From NCBI GenBank assembly GCA_950295325.1, contig OX485803.1, positions 73,361,554-73,425,553 on the forward strand: a stretch of DNA of 64,000 bases. Reading direction: 5' to 3'. Of the stretch, positions 22,158 to 34,100 are shown piece after piece. The stretch's first letter is position 1. Every line of letters starts with the position of its first letter. Made by a program: the position numbers and the translations under genes. Under the pieces are notes generated by a model that did not search any database, was not told the DNA's origin, and saw only the letters and a program-made list of their open reading frames with translations. The DNA is from Polytrichum commune. Its lineage: Eukaryota > Streptophyta > Polytrichopsida > Polytrichales > Polytrichaceae.

Positions 22158-23159
22158 CGGGTTAGTTCTTGTCCTCCAAATTCAGCAGCTACGGTTGCTG
22201 ATAATCCAGGTGGAACTTATAACCTGCACATTTCCCATAATTTTTAGATTCAATGTGAAGAAGCACGGACACAGTTTGACTTTTCTGTGCGAAAAGAAAC
22301 AAATTCTGCGGTTTAGGCAACAGGAATCTTGTCAGCAAACTTATCAACACGGAGTAAACCGTAACAGCTGCATAGACCGATTCTTTAGAACTGCACATGA
22401 ATTCAGCAAACCTGATTCAAAGTCAGAATTCGGTACAGACTCAACCAGGAGCCTATATTAGGCTACTTGACTAAAGCGGAAGAACATCATGCGAGTAGTA
22501 GAGAGGAGGTTGGTGTGAGGATTAAGGGCGCTCGTGACAAAAAAATTCCACACCTGCTGCTTCTGCAAGAAGCTGGCATCAATTAACCCCCGCCTTTATG
22601 TTATCCCATACCCATTACCACCTCTCCCCGAATACAATCCAGAGCTTGACATAGAGGGCAGCAGATACAGCAGGAGGTGAATTAATTACACAGCCTGACG
22701 CATAGATGAGTCCTGTAAATGTAGCGAAGGGTGAGCAAAATTCACCTGATTCAGGAGTTGTGACAAAGTAGTGAAAATGGCGGGCTATTTGTCTGAAAAT
22801 TATGAAGTAGGTAGTCCATTGATGGAATAACTAGATTACTATTTGCCATAAATTCTGCATAGCCTGAATAATTGTAGGTGAGGTTAGTAGCGGAAGAAAG
22901 ATTCGAGGCAGGGAGGAATCAGTGACAGGATTATCAGAACCTAACCTATCCATGTATGCTTGTAGGTGAGGTATGTTAAATGCAGAGAGAGAGAGAAAGA
23001 GAGAGAGACACGGTAGCTTGCAAGGTACCTCGACTCTAGAAGGTCGCCCTCCCTCGAGTCAACATAGTTGAAAACATGAACAATAGGTACGGAGGCGCAG
23101 GGACCCAGGAGCTGGTAGCCGGACAAATAACCGAGATCACATCCCACACGTAAACTATA
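22158..23159. other. Upstream region of the transporter gene
   Basis: Probable promoter and 5' leader of the BAT1-like gene (transcribed leftwards). It holds a GA-rich microsatellite at about 22983-23010. No clear TATA box could be tied to a start site. Confidence 0.4.
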
Positions 23160-23164
23160 CTAAC

Positions 23165-23770
23165 GCGTCCAGGAGACTGAAAATCCCAAAAGTTGATCAC
23201 AGGATATTTATGTAGTAAACTCATTTACCAACGAGGATTCATTCTGTCACAGGTATATGTATATCGTTCACCAAGCTTCTGGACTGTATCGAGGCAGGAA
23301 AAATGCTTCAACCCCTTCAAATCTTTAAAGTTACAGAACGCCAGAGTTGCAATCGAAACTCCCTGGAGATGATACCGGTGATCAAACACACAGGGTTGAA
23401 ACTGGATCATCTAAAACTCTAATCTTTCTACATCCTCTCCCAATTTAGTGAAAGCTTCTTGCGTATTAAACCGAGAATATCAAATACCACTTGTCAACTA
23501 GTACTAACTTATCCAGGAGACTGAGAATCCAAAAATTTCGCCTCACTTACAGCACTTAGCATTCTTCAGTAAATTCGCCTATCAACGAGGAGTCATTCTG
23601 CATCAGGTGTAACATGAATATCGTTCACCAAGCTCCTGCTCAGCTGCAAGGCAGAAAAGTTGCTTCAATTCCTTTAAAACTTTTGCAAAAAGAGTTGCAA
23701 TCGAAACACCCTGGAGACGATGGTACCGGTGATGAAACACCAAAGGGTTGAAATTGGAAGACTCTTCCAG
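23165..23770. repeat. Tandem duplication with a period of about 345 bp
   Basis: 23165-23410 and 23510-23765 are collinear: CCAGGAGACTGA, CAACGAGGA, ATCGTTCACCAAGCT, GTTGCAATCGAAAC(T/A)CCCTGGAGA and GGTTGAAA appear in the same order. On the minus strand both copies keep an open stretch around YHxLQGVSIATL, but no gene could be recognised. It lies between the transporter and the subtilase tail, possibly in the transporter's distal promoter. Confidence 0.75.
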
Positions 23771-24196
23771 ATCTCTTCTGGTCCTTTTAGATCCACTTAT
23801 AATGTAATGCAAGCTACAAGCTTCTTGCACTTTGAAGATGCTCGCTGCAATCGAAAGTGGCAAAGACTCAAACACCAGTATTATAAATCGTTGAAAACAC
23901 GCGTCGTCCAGTCCTGCAGCCAGCTTGCAGCGTGCATAATTGGAATCCCAAAGAATCCGCCGAAATGTAGTATACACTAATCCAGTAATATGGGAAGTCG
24001 TCGCAAGTAATGGAAAACCAGAATCGAACGGAAAGCGTGCACGGCGGAGGCCGGACTTAAGTTATGTAAATCCTGGTCCAACCGTCCAAGTTGCCTCTTC
24101 AAACATCATGAGGAGCACATTCTTCTATATTTTATTGTACTTTCTGACATTTCGTACTGCATGATCTACCTAGAGTCACGACTAAGATACGTGGCC

Positions 24197-24560
24197 CTGC
24201 TGTGGGTATTTCCAACTCCACAGACAATTCTAGTAGATGGATCGGATCGGGAGTCCGTTCATCCGGTTGGCAGTTGCGAGACAAGCAGATTGTTGTTTCA
24301 AAGTTTCAGTTTCAGAGTTGAGATGCAAAAGCTATAGCAGGTCAAAGTGAAGATTCTCTTTCGCTTTAAATACGTGATCAGATAAGCCCTCCTCCCAATT
24401 GTGTTGACTCGTTGACCCTAGAATAGAGTCTACCTTTTGAACACGTAGTCCAATCTCATCATGACACGTGCCTTTTGATGTTTTTTTGCAATCACATATA
24501 GGTAGGTTTGGTCCGATTAACAAGAGTGACTACATAAGGCTGATATTACCCTATACCTAT
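24197..24560 (+). repeat. Dispersed repeat family D
   Basis: Shares the core TAGTCCAATCTCATCRTGACAC, preceded by TTTCCAACTCCAC and followed by AAGAGTGACTACATAAGG, with 16246-16555, 40615-41065, 42730-42850 (partial) and, inverted, 54000-54345. No terminal repeats or coding sequence were identified, so the class is unknown. Here it borders the 3' end of the subtilase gene. Confidence 0.7.
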
Positions 24561-25103
24561 CACAGTGACAAACTATTACATGTTTGAGAGCTATCTTCAC
24601 AATGATCTTAGAGATTTTGGTCTTGAATGTGAAAATGTGAAAGTTTGAAAATGTATTGCCTGAGAAAGTGCTGTTGCATTGGGAGAAGCCAGAAATAGTT
24701 CATGCTATATTTCAGATATTCCTGCTACACAGCCAGAATCTTGAAATAGAGTCCATACGTAAGAAGCAGATGAGATTGATGGTGAACAATATGTATTTAT
24801 CATGTGTGCTCTGGTTGACGTTTCCTGGGTCACCATGCACAAATTGCAATGCTGAGCTTTATAATCATTGCTTCAGACACCATCGATTTTGTGAACATCT
24901 ATACTTCAAACTGATCTCCTAACAAAGTCTTGCCAATTGTCTTGTGAAGGCATATACTTCAATGCAGTGAATGGAGTGCCGCCCTATTCAATACATTTCA
25001 CTGTGGAGATAGTGAACCGTTGCATCCATTGTAGAATGTCCCAAAGAAGATTCTGGATTCAAAAGGTTCAGATATCCATCAGATTAACATCGGCGGATCA
25101 GCG

Positions 25104-28100
25104 TCAAATGATCAACAAAAGTATAATGAAGGTGTGCCATGTGAACATCCCAAACAATGCACAAGAGAAGGTTTGTCGAAAGAATGGCCTGATGATGATG
25201 CCCTTGTGAATCGTGGCAGACGAAGTGGAGCTTTGCATAATTCTAGGTTGATTACCCCATGACTTTGTGACACTGGTGAAATGGCCAGTGATGACCAAGC
25301 CATAAGGTTGCTTGTCTGTCACCACTTTTGTGCCCTCCACCACCACCTGCCAAGGGCCTGCCTCCGGTTTTGCCACTGCCAAGAGGACGACTAACAAGGT
25401 CAGTGGCTGCATATATAAAAAGTTTATTGACTAATATGGTCCAATTTTTATGAAGTCCATCTCAGGGGCACTTTACACCAGAGCTTGAGATCCCAAGCCC
25501 ATAGAAATCTAAAGACTCCAATCGGCCAAAAATGTCGAGATCGTCCCACTTCACTGTACATTAGAGCTTGAGGGCCTAAGGGATCAAGGAAGTTGCCTTG
25601 GATTTAAGCCCTACATGGAGTCCAACATGGCATGCAGTGGATGATGTTTCAGGGTCTTTGCATTTGTGTCAAGCCCGATTCAAAGAGGTGGGTCTCACAA
25701 GACTGGGAGACCATGAGACTTCAAAATCTCACAACTTTAGATTTGTTATAACTCGTTGAATAGAAGGGTTGACATGAGTAGGACGGTAATGAAATAGCAC
25801 CCGGTTGAGAGCCTGGTTGCATAAGTCTTTACACTACATTTGAAGGCCCATCACCATACAATACTCACTTTCAATTTTCCATGGTACAGCCTTCAGATAA
25901 GTTTCGAGGGCATTCACACTGTCATGGTCACAGCCTTTGGCCATAATGTAAAGTGGCTCTCAATCAAAATCTAGTGAACATTGCATAAAGAATGCCAGAA
26001 TGTCAACTGCCAAAAAAACAAACACTGGTCTGCACGTACTTTCGCAATTTCGTATGATTTTTTTAGAGCAAAGTTTCCTAGATCTCTTCAACTCTGCAGC
26101 ATTGAAACGAAATTGGTGGCAGGGATGGGGTTTTCACCATGAATGACCTCCACGTTGTTGACAGACTCGAAGTCATCACGGGAGTTGGGATAAACAGTAT
26201 TGTTGCTGGGATCCTGGACCTTCAAATTAAGATCATTGATCATTGGGTGCAGAGAGCTGGGCGCTGCAGGGGGGTCCATCCACACCTACACATAAAGAAC
26301 CAAATAGTGCCCATGAATGACCATATGCTGGGTGCAGGTCTGTCAGCAATCCTTGCAAGCAGGATGTTGAGATATCAAGGGCGTGAATCACCTCATTTTG
26401 CATTCAATGCATCCCAAAGACGTTGCAACTGCTTGGTAGAGTTTTTTCAGTCTATGAAGTGGCATTCTTTACAAGCATGGCTGGATAATAAGTAGATGGT
26501 CACATCGAATGTGATGCCCACCATTGTCACTCGAAATGGTTTCTTTGATTTAAGTACACTCAATGTGAGGGTGTGGACGCCATATTGTGTGATCACTGCA
26601 TCATCTTGTTGACCAGACAGAACAAAAAGCTGTGATGATTGCTGCTTCGAATTCGGCTTTGCAAAGACCAGGATTTTCTCAAGTACAACTCGACCATAGC
26701 CTGCTATCACCAATTCAGCGTCTTGTTGAGATGCAATTGAAATGAAAAACCTCAGTCAGAAACTCGTAACTAAACTGTGAACAAAAACATAAGAACAAAC
26801 TGGATTTGAATTTAAAACACCACCTACTCAGATCGGAATGGAAGTTTTTTGAAAACTACCAAGTTCTCACCTTGAACATTGTCTGGAGTTTTGTGAAGGT
26901 GAACCTTGCCAGAATAGTTGAGATACCACTGTTCGGGAACTGCGCTGCACCCAAGATCAGGTTCACTTGGATTTTAGGACAAGAAGAAAATGTCATGGCT
27001 GAACAACTATCTCGTACTATGACATAAGGAAGGCAGGTAGCAATACCCAAGAAAGAATCAGTAAGAATCTACAAATGGCATGGCCTTAAATATGGCCATG
27101 GGTAGTGGTTTAGCAAGAATACTCACCTGTGAATCATCATGGCTTTCAATAATGCACCCGATGGTTCAAAACTATCATTCGAGATTTTCTTGCCTGACCA
27201 CACATTGACCAGGATTCAATGTGTATAACTGGTATAAGCAAAATATCCAATTGGGAGCGTAGACATATCTTTTAGGTGAAGTATTTATGACTTTATCGGC
27301 AATGTCAATGCACCTGATGGGTAGTAGCCTTCTCTAAAGTACTGGCGTACTAGGGCTGCCAATCCTGCTACTACTGGTGCCGCACTTGATGTCCCCTGGA
27401 TTACATAAGTCCTTAATAAGACTGACTTTTAGATGGACTCCATTGAAGATGAAATTGCAAGGAACGAAAACAGAAATCATAGTAAGGAGAATTTTGAGGT
27501 ACCTGTCTTCCATCCACTTCACAGTTTGCATCTTGGGCGTAGCCAACATTTGGAACGGCCGACCACACTAGCATGCCTCTGCAAAGAGCGTCCACTGGAA
27601 GGTTTGGAAATAGCATTTGGTTTAACCCCTATTTGAAGCAAAGTTACAGCATAGTATCTCAGTTATAGGGTGATCACTACTTGTATATCCTTAATCAGTA
27701 TACAGACGAAGTAGCGATGGACCCACACAAAAGATGCCATGAAGTTGAAAGGAGGGTTAACAGAAGTTACGGTGCTACGACATCAGGCTTAATGCGACCA
27801 TCTCTGGTTGGTCCAATACTGGAGAAGGGTGCCACAGTTGAAGGCCTTCTCACATTCCTTTTGTAGTTTGCTTTATGTTTGAAAAAACTCTTCGCTGTAT
27901 TGAATGATGCGCCTACCTTATAAAACAATGAGCACTTTTCTACTTTAGTAACTTGTCAGACAAAGAGACACCAAAGCTTGGTGAGATTGAACCGTGAAGC
28001 ATTGGTACAGAATAAGAAAGGAGACTCTTTTGTACTCATTACTTTAATGCTACATTCGTTTGCTTTAATCTCAAGAATGTAAGGGTAGTATCAGGGAAAA

Positions 28101-30405
28101 GTACAGCAAGGCAGTTTTTGGAATTGGCAGGGCTAGCCACAGTTCCTCTACCACTGCCACCCTGATTTCCAGCTGCAAATATTATAAGGACATTCTCATT
28201 CCTGCACCATTGTACTCATATTTCAATTTTGCATGTCAATCATACCCCTATAAGAATAATCACTGCTTGGTGACTTGTGTATGTATTTGGAGCAGTTAAA
28301 GAACACTAATGACTCCTACACATTGAACTGTACTGATTCATGCTAAATCAAACGTCTTTATCGGAGAAAAACTGTGAAGTACAAAACAACTTCACCTTAC
28401 AAGTAAGAGAACGAATCGACGTCATGAGAGTTGGAGCTGTATCCTTCTCTCACCACACCTGTGTCCACATCGCACACCAGGTCATGATTGGGTTAAGAGG
28501 CCTCGCCTTCGAATCATGAGCAATATGTGTCAAGGCAAGCAAATGTGGAGGTTACAAATTTTTACCCCAGGAATTAGAGAATATGCGTGCTCCAGCCAAG
28601 AACCCATGATTGAAAATCCCACTTCCAAGGTCGACCGGAGCTCTGAGGTCGGACGAGTTGCTGCCTAGATCGAAGAATGCTGTACCGACAACACGTGTCT
28701 GCATCTTCAGCACTCAGCACTCAGCTTTCAAATCAGTTTCCAAACTACCAACGATCAAGAACTCCTAATACATTTTGCGAAATTGAATTCACTGGAACCC
28801 TGAAAGGTAGGTCATATTCTCACCAAGTTTGGCTGCTGGAGCCATACCCGCAAACACATTTCCACCTTCCTCTGTGTCACCAGCAATGCTACCTGCGACA
28901 TGTGTGCCATGACCTTCGATATCATCTGTCTTGTCTCCCCAAGATGTAACGTATTGCACCACCTTGCGAGATTGCAGCTCGACCAAGTTGTATGGAACCG
29001 ACTTGTTACTGTCCCGAAAGAAGCAGTGCTGCAGAGACAAGTATTTTCCATCTTAGTGCCTGGCATTCAACTGCATGGAGAACAACAATTTCCGTGCAAT
29101 CTAATGCCAAAAACTGTGCTAAAGTTACATGCAGCGATGGAAGTGGAAGGGCAAGAAGTTAGTTGATGAGAGGCGTACCCTCATGTCAATTCCCGTGTCG
29201 GCACAGCCAATAATCTCTCCTTGCCCAAACAATCCGTGCTTGAAAGCCACCAGATGCTTGCCCGAGATACTCTGCCATCACGAAGTGAAATTTGTCCTAT
29301 GTCATCGAGCAGGAATTACATTCTCAAGCATGGATGGAAACAAGAAAAATTCAACCAGGCAACTGAGATGGATTAGGGTTAAGGTGGAGGTGGCCACCTG
29401 CGTGATGTACTTCGCCCATTTGTTGAACACTTGGTATCGAGGATTCAGTTCCACCACTTGTACCACGGCATGTTTGGCCATGAAGTAAGCCGCTTCTTTC
29501 ATCGCCGCCATGACAATGGGGGAACATAAAATTGCTGACCCTGCCATCGCCTCGCATCTCACACCTGACATTGTCTGCCTTTCATCAGGATGATGAGCCC
29601 AAAACTCTAATTCCTCTGCTCCCTTCTGCTCCGTGCTACTTGAGCATGTTTCTTCTCTTCCATGTCCATTCTTAAGGTTTTCATCCCGCCCAATGCCCAT
29701 CTGGCCCTGGCCATCTGTGTAGCGCGCTGTCTGGCTTTCAATTAAAGACGATGGTGGGCTTTGCTCTAATGCCACCCCCCAAAGTTGCGCGAGAATTTCT
29801 GCCTCCCTGATACTAAGAGCTTGCACGGCCAGCGTTGCCTTGAGAATCAGGGGATCCCTACGGCTATTGTCCAATTCTTCCCTGTTCTGCCCGCCTCTTA
29901 TCAACTTCCCTAAAGTGAGATCCTCAATTTTCAGGCTCGGTAGCACCGGCTCCACCACATAGAAAAGCATGGAATTTCTCTTGAGGACCTCTGCTGATGC
30001 AGTTGTAATGAATGCACCGAAGAATTGCAAGGCTCTCTTGCGTGCGGGGTAATGGTGAATATGTACTCCTCCTATAATTCCTCTCGCCACTTCGAGGGCC
30101 TTCAGGTCAGTGTAACCTACCATAAAATGCCACTTATCATCCGAAGCCAATTGCATTTGCAGCTTCTCCCTCCTCGCATTCTGGAATCCGGTTTCCATAA
30201 TATCTCGAACTTTCCCACCATGTTCTCCATCAACATCCGTGACGTACTCAGAGGCAATGTAATGGCTCCACTCTTGAAACCCCTCGGAACTATCCTCACC
30301 TTCCAGACCTTCGAGCTTTCCCTCCCCTCCACACACAATCAATTGCAAGCTCAACACGGTGATTACACATACCACGGCCGCCGTCACTGGCGTCCACATC
30401 CTCAA
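25104..30405 (-). CDS. Secreted subtilisin-like serine protease (S8, TagB/Vpr-like), fourteen exons
   Basis: Exons: 30405-29398, 29271-29179, 29028-28824, 28679-28566, 28458-28401, 28201-28105, 27916-27771, 27578-27503, 27395-27314, 27193-27127, 26944-26871, 26700-26522, 26285-26138, 25357-25104. All splice sites are GT-AG and the frame holds throughout, giving 866 aa. The N-terminus (TAAVVCVITVLSLQLIV) is a signal peptide, followed by a long pro-region of about 300 residues. The catalytic set is complete: Asp in IIGCADTGID, His in GHGTHVAGS, the oxyanion Asn in FAAGNQGG, and Ser in GTSSAAPVVAG. Further family marks are FFDLGS, ARIFSNSWG, GPTRDGRIKPDVVAPG, GYGRVVLEKIL and VWMDPPAAPSS, then a C-terminal beta-domain ending near QPYGLVITG. 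This order matches TagB/TagC and bacterial Vpr-type subtilases rather than PA-domain plant subtilases. The last exon boundary is the least certain. The last intron holds a family B MITE. Confidence 0.93.
25465..25959. mobile_element. Family B MITE inside the last intron of the subtilase
   Basis: 495 bp with TCA on both sides (25462-25464 and 25960-25962). Ends GGGGCACTTTACACC and, reversed, GAGCCACTTTACATTATGG. The interior holds GAGCTTGAG...CCC words and CATGGTCACAGCC as in the other B copies. It lies in the intron 26137-25358, so it can be carried without harming the protein. Confidence 0.78.
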
Positions 30406-31300
30406 GTTTAGAAAGAAAACTCAGATCCAGCTCCTTTCACATCCCTCAAGAAGTGCAACCACAAAGTATGGCTCCCATCCAAAGCTGTAAGAGTTCAGGA
30501 TCGACCTCGCACATGATGATGTGATTACCAGCAGTCAGATGCATCACATGAACGTACGAGGATTTTTCAGCGATACCGTTGTCACAAGGCCGAAATCCAA
30601 ATCACCATCCAGACCATCGAGGGTTCAGTGAAGAATCCTTGGATTTGAACAGCAACCCTCACAACCAGTTGCACCAAGTAACAACACCTTAAATGAGAGA
30701 TGTCTCATACGAATGCACGTCTGTAATCGACCAGACATTATCACTTATCTTCGAGAACCTGGAAGAATGGCTCTTATCTTAATTCTCAGAAAACGAAGGA
30801 AAGTCACACATGATGAGCATAAGCTACCAGAAGTCGACAGTGAACAATGTGCTGTGATACATGCATTACATGAAGGCCTAAGAATCTGTGGGAGGTCGCC
30901 GTTGTCAGTATGGTCGAAATCAAAGACACAGACAGGATCATCAGGGAAAATATCCAGGGCAGTTGCAGCAAGTGACAAAATCTCTTCCCCCTGCTGTAAC
31001 TGTCTCCTTTCATGGCGCCCGGAACCTCTTGACGGTTGTAACCTGCCACGTGTCATGGTCTCCATTGTTGCTCCATGTATTAGGTTACCTGGCAGTCTAA
31101 GGAAGGCTCTTTTTTTCTCATAAACAGCACCTTTAAACTACGTCAATTATAACCATTTTTTTCTCTTCCCTCTTTTGACACTGGAGGTTTTTGCTTGCTT
31201 CCACTAAAACATGTCCCAAGTAATGCCAAACTTTGATGAGCATTCTGTTGCACTTGTCCAAGTCAGATTACACTTTGGTTTTATATTTGTGCTAGTGTTC
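30406..31300. other. Upstream region of the subtilase gene
   Basis: Probable promoter and leader of the minus-strand subtilase. Open frames at 30713-31123 (plus) and 30745-31065 (minus) overlap each other and match no family, so neither is called. A CACGTG G-box-like word lies at about 31047. Confidence 0.35.
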
Positions 31301-31937
31301 GAGAATCCAGCTTGTTCATGAAAACATTAAGAAAAACTGACTGAAACATGCACTCCCATGTTCCCAGGCACTTCTACGAGCTTCACATTCTTCCAGTGGC
31401 TGGAGAATCCTGTATATGGAGAATCCAGCAAACTTGTGCACACATAAAGAGAAACTGAAATTTCCATTCATGGTATCTATGAACACTTGCTCATTATGTA
31501 AAATCTCAGCCACAACTGTTGTACTTAATTTAGTCCAGCCGTGAACCTTCATTTGGAGACCTACTTGGCCGTGACATAGAGTATAATTTTATATGGAGTC
31601 CCTCAAGAATTTCACCTCGAGAGGAGCCACTTTGAGCTCACTCAAAGGTTTGATGAACTCAGAGATGGCCTTGTCCACCCTCACATTCTCAGCTGCAAGT
31701 GAGGGTTGACTCGGTACATATCGCCCCCCGGCAGGCACTTCCACGAGCTTCACATTCTTCCTGCCGGTTGGAGAATCCTGTATATAGAGAATCCAACATA
31801 CTTGTGCAAACATAAAGAGAAAGTGAGATTTCCATTCATGGTAAATTATCTATGAACACTTGCTCATCATGCACAATCTCAGCCACAAATGTTGTACTTA
31901 ATTCACCTAAACCCTAAACCCTGAACCCTGAACCCTG
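31300..31937 (-). pseudogene. Tandem partial copies of the carboxylesterase 3' end
   Basis: Two clear copies (about 31360-31545 and 31546-31937) and a worn remnant (about 31300-31350) repeat the end of the esterase gene at its right. The better copy (31546-31760) reads KNVKLVEVPAGG...AAENVRVDKAISEF on the minus strand, but the catalytic His of the GGHMF motif is replaced (GGRYV), and the copy stops before the rest of the enzyme. Each unit then runs into the same 3' flank (GAGAATCC..ATACTTGTGCAAACATAAAGAG-like). These are gene-end duplications with no function as an enzyme. Confidence 0.8.
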
Positions 31938-31949
31938 AACCCTGAACCT
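31905..31949. repeat. Short interstitial telomere-like repeat
   Basis: Two plant-type CCCTAAA units are followed by four CCCTGAA variants. They sit exactly at the boundary between two tandem esterase 3'-end copies. Confidence 0.85.
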
Positions 31950-31989
31950 TGATCTGGAGACCTACTTGCCAATGACATAGAGTGAAATC

Positions 31990-32620
31990 CTATATGGAGT
32001 CCCTCAAGAAAGTCACTTCGATAAGAGCTCACTCAAAGGTTGATGAATTCAGAGATGGCCTTGTCCACCCTCACATTCTCAGCTGCCGATGGAGGGTCGA
32101 CTCGGAACATATGGCCCCCGGCAGGCACTTCCACGAGCTTCACATTCTTCCCTGCCTTCTTGAGCATATTTGCATACGCAGCACTCCCAGCGTACAGGGG
32201 ATCCTGGCCAGCCACCACAACCAGAACTTTTGGGAATAACTGGACCTCGGCTAGATTATAAGACACATCGGGAGACGCGAAATTGGAGAATGGGTGATCG
32301 AGGTTGGACCCCAATGGCAATACCGCCCTCCATAAAGCGTGCCTTTGGTATTCGGGCAGGATGGGATTGTCTGCATGGAGCTTCTCAGAATCGGTCGGTT
32401 CCTCGGCCCCGAAGGCTGGAACAAGAAGAATGAGGCCCTTGATTAATAGAGGGTGCACCTCGGTGATGGGTTTGAGGAGAAGCAAATGGTGGGCTAAGTT
32501 GCCTCCTGAGCTAGTTGCCTCCTGAGCTCATTCCCATGAGGAATACTTCGGAGAAGTTTGCGTAGTTGTTGAGTCAAGGCAAAGATTCATCACCATCACC
32601 TGCTAATTTGTCTGCGTTTG
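31990..32620 (-). pseudogene. Broken CXE-type carboxylesterase (alpha/beta hydrolase), 3' part
   Basis: The minus strand encodes the C-terminal half of a plant carboxylesterase related to GID1/CXE proteins: NNYANFSEVFLMGMSSGGN (nucleophile elbow G-x-S-x-G), HHLLLLKPITEVHP, IKGLILLVPAFGAEEPTDSE, then the acid in VVVAGQDPLYAGS and the His in VPAGGHMFRVDPPSAAENV. The Ser, Asp and His are present. Two defects break it. A 16-bp exact tandem duplication (units 32498-32513 and 32514-32529) repeats the SSGGN codons and shifts the frame. Upstream, the conserved Trp before LNNYANF is a TGA stop. The N-terminal half with the HGG oxyanion motif is absent. It seems a dead gene remnant. Confidence 0.82.
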
Positions 32621-33200
32621 GACCTTGATTCTTGCACTGCAGTCAATGGCATCCACGACGGTAGGAAATTAGAGAAAGAGAAGTAGAGTGATTGAGTAGA
32701 CATGATCACAAGCCTGTTACTGTATTTATATAACAGCACTGACTTCATGTTGACTCGACACATGACCAAACTACAACATCGAATCAGTCATGCCTACCTC
32801 ACACAGGGTTGCCATTTTACTCCTGTTTCCATGCTTTATGGTTGCAAGACCTAAAAGGTTGGATTGTGAGTTGCATCACTGTTGAAGGAAACATTCTTAA
32901 ACCCATGATCAGTTTTGACTTTGATTCTTGCACTGCAGTCATTGGTATCCACGACGGTAAGAAATTTAAGAAAAGTAGAGTTTCAGTGGACATGATCACA
33001 AGCCTGCCTCTATATTTATATAACAGCACTGACTTCATGTTGATTCAACACATGACCAATCTACAACATGGAATCGGTCATGTCTACCTTACATAGGGTT
33101 GCAATTTTACACTTCTGTTTCCATGCTTTATCGTTGCAAGGCTTAACAGGTTGGATTGTGAGTTGAATCAATGTTGAAGGAAACATTAGTCAACGATGAT
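32610..33200. repeat. Tandem duplication of a promoter-like segment, two units of about 270 bp
   Basis: 32630-32900 and 32925-33185 are collinear. Each holds TGCACTGCAGTCAxTGGxATCCACGACGG, a TATATAAATA box (on the minus strand) about 30 bp before an ATGTC(T/C)ACT start context, and CCATGCTTTATGGTTGCAAG-like sequence. On the minus strand each unit could start a short peptide MST..., ending soon. The units lie directly upstream of the broken esterase, so they may be its duplicated promoter and first exon. Confidence 0.7.
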
Positions 33201-34100
33201 CAGTAGAAGGAGAACAGGCTCACATTCACATCAGTGCCAGAACACCGAAGTTTCATTTCTTTTCTATTTTGAAGGAAACATTCAGCTAAGTGTTGGATAC
33301 CACTTTAATAATTAATGAAATCCTTGGAGGATATGTCATCCATCAATTTTCATGTCATGTTCTACATACGGAGGAGCTGAGATCGGACTTCCCGCATTGA
33401 GTTTTCACAAATTGGGCAGAAGTGCATCAAAACTTGGCTCCTATCTTCTCTCCAAGACACTAGTACCTTTCTCCCATGCCAAAAAGATTTAGCAAATGGA
33501 GGGAAAAACAAACGGTCCATGTCTTAAGAAAAGTGAAGCAGACTTTGGCCCATGGGTTTCAAGTGCAAATTTTGGGATTGCATTCATGCATAGGAAAAGT
33601 CTTCGTATATGTGTCCACAAGCGCCTTCCATTCCTCAAGCAACTAAGCTAAGCTTATTTGGTGGTTGTCTTCCATTCTCAAGTATTTAATGTTTTACGTT
33701 GACTAATTACCAATTTGTGAGTTGTTTCTCCCACTTGCTTTAAGCAACTATCCCCACATATCAATTCAAATTTATGATAACTCCCTCTCTCTCCCTATCT
33801 ATCTTCACTCTTTCACCTCTATTTATGGTATTTGCTGGTGTATGATTCATTTGTTTCCGAAGCCGCAGGAGGGTAGTATACCCATTGTCATAAGCTGCAG
33901 GAAGGCGGTTCTCCAGTGCAAGCATATAGCTTCAGAGACCACTACAACATTGGCCTTTCTACAAATCCTTTTGCAATTGCTAACAAAATTAGCATCACCT
34001 CAAAAATTTTAATGCAAAACCACACGTGATGTGTAAGGGGACATTCATGTATAATGGGTTTAATTAATTAACCAGTAAATCAACAACGAACACTCTCAAT
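33201..34100. other. Spacer with no recognisable gene
   Basis: An open frame at 33722-34012 is low-complexity and matches nothing. GC falls towards the right. Confidence 0.35.

Noticed and set aside
30713-31123. Frames on both strands upstream of the subtilase, including a FDFDH-like word
   Set aside because: No domain extends from the word and the two strands compete; more likely promoter sequence.
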